Positions 59,921 through 64,000 of a stretch of 64,000 nt of DNA are shown here, piece after piece. The position numbers were made by a program, and so were the translations under genes. This DNA comes from Bradyrhizobium cytisi (GTDB taxonomy: Bacteria > Pseudomonadota > Alphaproteobacteria > Rhizobiales > Xanthobacteraceae): NCBI RefSeq assembly GCF_008123515.1, contig NZ_VSSR01000032.1:1-64000 (forward strand), written 5' to 3'. Positions within the stretch are counted from its first letter, which is position 1. Each line of letters begins with the position of its first letter. The notes under the pieces were generated by a model. That model was not told where the DNA came from and did not search any database. It saw only the letters and a list, made by a program, of their open reading frames with translations.

Positions 59921-61825
59921 ATGCGACCAGAGCGAGATAGTTTCGACGTCATCGTCATTGGCGGCGGCCACGCCGGCTGTGAAGCTGCGGCTGCCTCCGC
60001 TCGGATGGGTGCGACGACCGCTCTGGTGACGCACCGTTTCTCCACCGTGGGCGCGATGTCCTGCAATCCCGCCATTGGCGGTCTCGGCAAGGGCCATCTG
60101 GTCCGCGAGGTCGATGCACTCGATGGCCTGATGGGGCGGGTCGGCGATGCCGGCGGCATCCAGTTCCGCGTTCTCAATCGCCGGAAGGGTCCGGCGGTTC
60201 GTGGCCCGCGGGCTCAGGCCGACCGAAAGCTCTATGCGGCTGCGATGCAGGCCGCGATCCGGGAGACCGAGGGCCTCGTCGTCATCGAAGGCGAGGCCGA
60301 CGAGCTGATCGTGATCGATGGCCGGGTCACCGGACTGCGCCTGGCGGACGGTCGGGTGCTCCGGGCAGGGGCTGTCGTCATCACCACCGGCACATTCCTC
60401 CGCGGTCTGATCCATCTCGGCGAGAAGAACTGGCCCGCCGGCCGCGTCGGCGAGGCCCCGGCAATGGGTCTTTCCGCCTCCTTTGAGCGCGCCGGCTTCA
60501 CCCTTGGACGCTTGAAGACCGGGACGCCGCCCCGTCTGGATGGCTCCACCATCGACTGGTCCGCGGTCGAGATGCAGCCCGGAGACGAGCCGCCGGAGCC
60601 GTTCTCGGTGATGACCGAGCGGATCACGACCCCACAGATCCAGTGCGGGATAACCCGGACGACGGCCGCCACCCACGAGGTGATCCGGGCCAATGTTCAT
60701 CGCTCCCCGATGTATTCCGGCCAGATCAAGAGCTCCGGTCCGCGCTATTGCCCCTCGATCGAGGACAAGATCGTCCGCTTCGGCGATCGCGATGGCCATC
60801 AGATCTTCCTGGAGCCGGAAGGGCTCGACGACACCACCGTCTATCCCAACGGCATCTCGACCTCGCTGCCGGAGGAGGTCCAGCTCGCGATCCTCGCCAG
60901 CATCCCCGGGTTGGAGCGGGTGAAGATGGTCCGACCGGGCTATGCCATCGAGTATGACCACGTCGATCCCCGCGAACTCGATCCGACCCTCCAGACCAAG
61001 CGTCTGCGTGGTCTCTTCCTGGCCGGGCAGATCAACGGCACGACGGGATACGAAGAGGCCGCCGGGCAGGGCATCGTAGCCGGTCTCAACGCGGCACTGT
61101 CCGCCAGTGGGGCTGCACTGACGGTGTTTGACCGTGCAGATGGCTATCTCGGGGTCATGATCGACGACCTCGTGACCCGCGGGATCAGCGAGCCCTATCG
61201 GATGTTCACCTCGCGGGCCGAATACCGGCTGACCCTGCGGGCCGACAATGCCGATCAGCGCCTGACCGAGAAGGGCATTGCGCTGGGTTGTGTCGGCAGT
61301 GCCCGGACCCGGCATCATCGCGCCAAGATGGATGCCCTGAACGCGGCGCGGACGCTGTCGAAGTCGCTCACCATCACCCCGAACGAGGCGATCAAGCACG
61401 GACTGTCCCTAAACCGGGATGGCCAGCGCCGCTCGGCCTTCGAGCTCATGGCCTACCCGGATATCGGCTGGAGCCAGATCCGCACGATTTGGCCGGAGCT
61501 GTCCTCCATTGATCCCGTCATCGCCACCCATCTCGAGATTGACGCCAAGTACGACGTCTATCTGGAGCGCCAGACCGCCGACGTCGAAGCCTTCCGCCGC
61601 GACGAGGGGATGGTGCTGTCGGAGGTCGACTACCAGCAGGTTCCGGGTCTCTCCAACGAGGTCCGCGCCAAGCTGGAGAAGGCGCGGCCGTTCACGGTCG
61701 GCCAAGCCGGCCGGATCGACGGCATGACGCCAGCGGCGCTCGGCATCCTCGCGGCCTATCTCCGCCGCGAGGCGCGCAAGAGTACCAATGTGACTTCCAA
61801 GGTAACTTCCAAGGCAATCGCATAG
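59921..61825 (+). CDS. mnmG: tRNA uridine-5-carboxymethylaminomethyl modification enzyme MnmG (GidA)
   Basis: 634 residues. FAD enzyme partner of MnmE. The N-terminal Rossmann motif is VIVIGGGHAGCEAAAASARM, followed by MSCNPAIGGLGKGHLVREVD and GTFLRGLIHLGEKNWPAGRV. GTTGYEEAAGQGIVAGLNAA and the C-terminal helical domain complete the family pattern. It sits between parS sites 3 and 4 and is followed ten bases later by rsmG. Confidence 0.97.
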   Translation: MRPERDSFDVIVIGGGHAGCEAAAASARMGATTALVTHRFSTVGAMSCNPAIGGLGKGHLVREVDALDGLMGRVGDAGGIQFRVLNRRKGPAVRGPRAQADRKLYAAAMQAAIRETEGLVVIEGEADELIVIDGRVTGLRLADGRVLRAGAVVITTGTFLRGLIHLGEKNWPAGRVGEAPAMGLSASFERAGFTLGRLKTGTPPRLDGSTIDWSAVEMQPGDEPPEPFSVMTERITTPQIQCGITRTTAATHEVIRANVHRSPMYSGQIKSSGPRYCPSIEDKIVRFGDRDGHQIFLEPEGLDDTTVYPNGISTSLPEEVQLAILASIPGLERVKMVRPGYAIEYDHVDPRELDPTLQTKRLRGLFLAGQINGTTGYEEAAGQGIVAGLNAALSASGAALTVFDRADGYLGVMIDDLVTRGISEPYRMFTSRAEYRLTLRADNADQRLTEKGIALGCVGSARTRHHRAKMDALNAARTLSKSLTITPNEAIKHGLSLNRDGQRRSAFELMAYPDIGWSQIRTIWPELSSIDPVIATHLEIDAKYDVYLERQTADVEAFRRDEGMVLSEVDYQQVPGLSNEVRAKLEKARPFTVGQAGRIDGMTPAALGILAAYLRREARKSTNVTSKVTSKAIA

Positions 61826-61827
61826 GC

Positions 61828-61841
61828 GTTTCACGTGAAAC
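61828..61841. promoter_or_regulatory. parS: parS site 4, spanning the rsmG start
   Basis: GTTTCACGTGAAAC lying just after the mnmG stop. The GTG at its centre (61835-61837) is the candidate rsmG start codon. Confidence 0.9.
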
Positions 61842-62608
61842 AGCGCGGACCGGGCGGGGACAAACCGCTAACCCGACGACCCGGAGCAGGTGAGGGCGCG
61901 GCTCGTCGATCCGAGCCGGCATCGACCAAGCCGAAGATCGACAAGGCCAACGCCAACGATCAGGCGCTCGACGCCATCATCGCCGCCGACAAGCGTGAGG
62001 CGTTGAAGCTCGCGCCCGTTTCACATGAAACGGAGGTGCGGCTCGATCGCTACATCGCGCTGCTGCGGGAATGGCAGGCCAAGACCAATCTGGTCGCGCC
62101 CTCGACTCTGCCGCGGCTCTGGACCCGGCATATCGCCGACTCGCTACAGCTCGTGGATCTCGCGCCGTCAGCTAAACGCTGGGCCGATCTCGGCAGCGGT
62201 GGCGGCTTTCCCGGCGTCGTGCTGGCCTGCGCCATGGCGGGGACACCGGGCGCCAGCGTCCACCTCGTCGAGCGAATCGCCAAGAAAGCCGCCTTTTTGC
62301 GTGAAGCCATTCGCGTCAGCGCATCTCCGGGGGTCGTACATCTCGCTGAGATCGGGGATAATGTGGATAGAATCACCGGCCCCGTCGATTGCGTCACCGC
62401 CCGTGCGCTGGCTCCGCTACATCAGCTCATCGGCTTTGCGGAGCCGCTGATGCGCCAGGGCGCAAAAGCGCTGTTTCTCAAGGGTCAAGATGTAGAGGCT
62501 GAATTGACCGACGCCGCTAAATATTGGAATATTCAGCCGCAGCTCTACCAAAGCCGGACCGGTGACGGTTGGATCGTCGAGCTGACTTCAGTCGAACGGC
62601 GCGGGTGA
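61835..62608 (+). CDS. rsmG: 16S rRNA (guanine-527-N7)-methyltransferase RsmG (GidB)
   Basis: 257 residues from the GTG at 61835, inside parS site 4. The methyltransferase core starts near residue 60 (VRLDRYIALLREWQAKTNLV), with SAM motif WADLGSGGGFPGVVLA and VDCVTARALAPLHQLIGFAE. The first 55 residues are low-complexity (Pro, Ala, Lys, Asp) and atypical for RsmG, so a later start is possible although no ATG offers itself. Residues V-S-H-E-T are encoded by a decayed parS (62018-62031). It precedes parA by 25 bases. Confidence 0.93.
   Translation: MKQRGPGGDKPLTRRPGAGEGAARRSEPASTKPKIDKANANDQALDAIIAADKREALKLAPVSHETEVRLDRYIALLREWQAKTNLVAPSTLPRLWTRHIADSLQLVDLAPSAKRWADLGSGGGFPGVVLACAMAGTPGASVHLVERIAKKAAFLREAIRVSASPGVVHLAEIGDNVDRITGPVDCVTARALAPLHQLIGFAEPLMRQGAKALFLKGQDVEAELTDAAKYWNIQPQLYQSRTGDGWIVELTSVERRG
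62018..62031. promoter_or_regulatory. Degenerate parS-like site inside rsmG
   Basis: GTTTCACATGAAAC differs from parS by one central base. In frame it encodes V-S-H-E-T; the perfect site would give V-S-R-E-T. Confidence 0.6.
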
Positions 62609-62633
62609 ACGTTCAGGGGTTGGGGAAATTTCG

Positions 62634-63488
62634 ATGACCGTGATTGACGAGCCGCAGCAAGACCAGACCGCCGAGGTCCCGCATGGTCCCCCGCGCATCC
62701 TGGCGCTGGCGAATCAGAAGGGCGGAGTGGGAAAAACAACCACAGCGATCAATCTCGGCACGGCGCTCGCAGCGATCGGCGAGCGCGTTTTGATCGTCGA
62801 TCTCGATCCGCAGGGTAACGCCTCGACCGGTCTCGGCATCGATCGCCGCAACCGCTCGTGCTCGACCTATGACGTGCTGATCGGCGAATCCAGCTTGCGC
62901 GAAGCGGTGGTCTCGACCGCGGTGCCGCGGCTGCACATCGCGCCCTCGACCATGGATCTCTCGGGCCTCGAGCTCGAGCTTGGCACCACGCCGGGCCGCG
63001 CCTTCAAGCTGCGCGACGCGATCGGCGCGCTCAACAACAACGTCTCGCCGGAGGCCGACTACACCTACGTGTTGATCGACTGCCCTCCGTCGCTCAACCT
63101 GCTCACGGTCAACGCGATGGCTGCGTCGGATGCGATCCTGGTGCCGCTGCAATGCGAGTTCTTCGCGCTCGAAGGTCTGTCGCAATTGCTGCAGACGGTG
63201 GAGCAGGTGCGCTCGACGCTCAACCCGAACCTGTCGATCCACGGCATCGTGCTGACCATGTTCGACTCGCGCAACAACCTCTCGAACCAGGTCGTCGCCG
63301 ACGTCCGCCAGTTCATGGGCGAGAAGGTCTACAAGACCATGATCCCGCGCAACGTGCGCATTTCGGAGGCGCCGTCCTACGGCAAGCCGGTGCTGGTCTA
63401 CGATCTCAAATGCGTCGGCAGCGAAGCGTACTTGCGGCTCGCCACCGAAGTGATCCAGCGCGAGCGCGAGCTGCGCGTCACGCATTGA
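62634..63488 (+). CDS. parA: Chromosome partitioning ATPase ParA
   Basis: 284 residues. Walker-type ATPase that, with ParB-parS, segregates the origin region. The deviant Walker A motif is LANQKGGVGKTTTAINLGTA, with LIVDLDPQGNASTGLGIDRR and the Walker B-like YTYVLIDCPPSLNLLTVNAM. A short acidic N-terminal tail precedes the core. It is followed by a dispersed repeat and then parB. Confidence 0.97.
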   Translation: MTVIDEPQQDQTAEVPHGPPRILALANQKGGVGKTTTAINLGTALAAIGERVLIVDLDPQGNASTGLGIDRRNRSCSTYDVLIGESSLREAVVSTAVPRLHIAPSTMDLSGLELELGTTPGRAFKLRDAIGALNNNVSPEADYTYVLIDCPPSLNLLTVNAMAASDAILVPLQCEFFALEGLSQLLQTVEQVRSTLNPNLSIHGIVLTMFDSRNNLSNQVVADVRQFMGEKVYKTMIPRNVRISEAPSYGKPVLVYDLKCVGSEAYLRLATEVIQRERELRVTH

Positions 63489-63503
63489 CGACGATGTCGG
63501 TCC

Positions 63504-63590
63504 GTAGGGTGGGTTAGCCGAAGGCGTAACCCACCATTCTGCCGCCGCGAACAAAACAATGGTGGGTTACGCTTCGCTAACCCGCCCTAC
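63504..63590. repeat. Interspersed inverted repeat between parA and parB
   Basis: Arms 63504-63538 (GTAGGGTGGGTTAGCCGAAG...AACCCACCATT) and 63558-63590 (AATGGTGGGTTACGCTTCGC...CGCCCTAC) are near reverse complements. It is a diverged member of the family seen at 11057 and 25234. The stem may lower parB expression relative to parA or separate the transcripts. Confidence 0.85.
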
Positions 63591-63641
63591 GATTCGAAAT
63601 TCAGTTCTGGAGTGCTGCAGCGTGAATCCAAGGGAGCTGGC

Positions 63642-64000
63642 GATGGCCGACGAAGCACGTTCGCGATTGGGCCGAGGTCTTGCGAGTCTGATCGGCGATG
63701 TCGGCGGCGAAGCTCAGCACGTCGACCGGCCGCGCGCGCAGCGCAAGGTGCCGATCGAATTCATCAAGGCCAATCCGCGCAACCCGCGCCGCACCTTTTC
63801 GGACACCGAGCTCAAGGAGCTCTCCGAATCGATCAAGCAGCACGGCGTGATCCAGCCGATCGTGGTGCGCCCCGTGAAGGGCGCGCAGGATCGCTTTGAG
63901 ATCATCGCCGGCGAGCGGCGCTGGCGCGCCTCGCAGATGGCCGGCCTGCATGAAGTGCCGATCGTGCCGGTCGACATCAGCGACAGCGATGCGCTGGAGT
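63642..64000 (+). CDS. parB: Chromosome partitioning protein ParB (N-terminal part)
   Basis: The first 119 codons of ParB; the gene runs off the window. The ATG at 63642 is preceded by AAGGGAG at a good distance; a GTG at 63621 in frame is possible. A basic N-terminus LGRGLASLIGD leads to the ParB/Srx domain with IKANPRNPRRTFSDTELKEL, ESIKQHGVIQPIVVRP and the CTP-binding GERRWRA. It should bind the five parS-like sites upstream. Confidence 0.95.

Overview
The window is 64 kb of GC-rich chromosome from an alphaproteobacterium of the Rhizobiales, most likely Bradyrhizobium or a close relative such as Rhodopseudomonas. This rests on gene order (hrcA-grpE / dnaK-dnaJ-pmtA; ppsR-maf-coaE-dnaQ / secB-timA; hemJ-rho-mnmE-mnmG-rsmG-parA-parB), on protein sequences of Bradyrhizobium type, and on short interspersed inverted repeats (GTAGGGTGGGCAAAG, GTCATTGCGAGC and TTGTGGGAGAGGGTGG types) common in those genomes. 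No rRNA, tRNA, CRISPR array, prophage or insertion sequence was seen. Most of the region is core chromosome.

Layout. 0.2-5 kb: a small catabolic island with an HMG-CoA-lyase-like enzyme, a class III CoA-transferase, a divergent LysR regulator and an MFS carrier; a 14-bp motif is repeated in front of regulator and carrier. 5-9.5 kb: an EI24/CysZ-like membrane protein, an EmrAB-type efflux pair and endonuclease III. 9.5-11 kb: a DUF2244 protein and an AraC/O6-alkylguanine methyltransferase fusion. 11-18.4 kb, minus strand: gpmA, dapB, a DUF1330 protein, pyrF, a flavin reductase, pmtA, dnaJ and dnaK, with a close match to an RpoH promoter before dnaK. 18.8-29.2 kb: exported proteins including a Tat-type nicotinamidase, grpE-hrcA, divergent rph-rdgB-hemW, a lipoprotein of the PBP-activator family, and rsmI-yraN-gshB.

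29.5-35.1 kb: the export half of a Tad/Flp pilus (cpaB, C, D, E), a TadD-like lipoprotein and a small PilZ protein; pilin, prepilin peptidase and the TadA/B/C motor are not here. 35.3-39.8 kb: a ComM-like AAA protein and a hybrid histidine kinase. 39.9-44.6 kb, minus strand: histidine genes (hisB, DUF2628, hisH, hisA, hisF, hisE) followed by coaA. 44.8-47.9 kb: hslV and hslU separated by a GNAT acetyltransferase and a DUF2585 membrane protein. 49-52.7 kb: Smr, mltA and timA on the minus strand, then secB on the plus strand.

52.7-64 kb looks like the origin-proximal segment. Genes diverge from a 460-bp gap at 55603-56062: ppsR, maf, coaE and dnaQ run left; hemJ, rho, mnmE, mnmG, rsmG, parA and parB run right. 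In Caulobacter and other alphaproteobacteria the chromosomal origin lies beside the ppsR (DUF299/RP001) gene and hemE. The gap holds a 40-bp stretch that is 70% A+T, four GANTC (CcrM) sites within 49 bp, a near-consensus CtrA site and a cluster of weak DnaA-box-like sequences. Four perfect parS half-turn palindromes (GTTTCACGTGAAAC) plus one decayed copy lie 3.6-6 kb to the right, around mnmG and rsmG and next to parAB. This predicted oriC/parS region is the most informative part of the window. No wholly new system was recognised; the less expected items are the hemW N-terminus built from a dispersed repeat, the Tat-targeted nicotinamidase and the shared motif of the LysR cluster.
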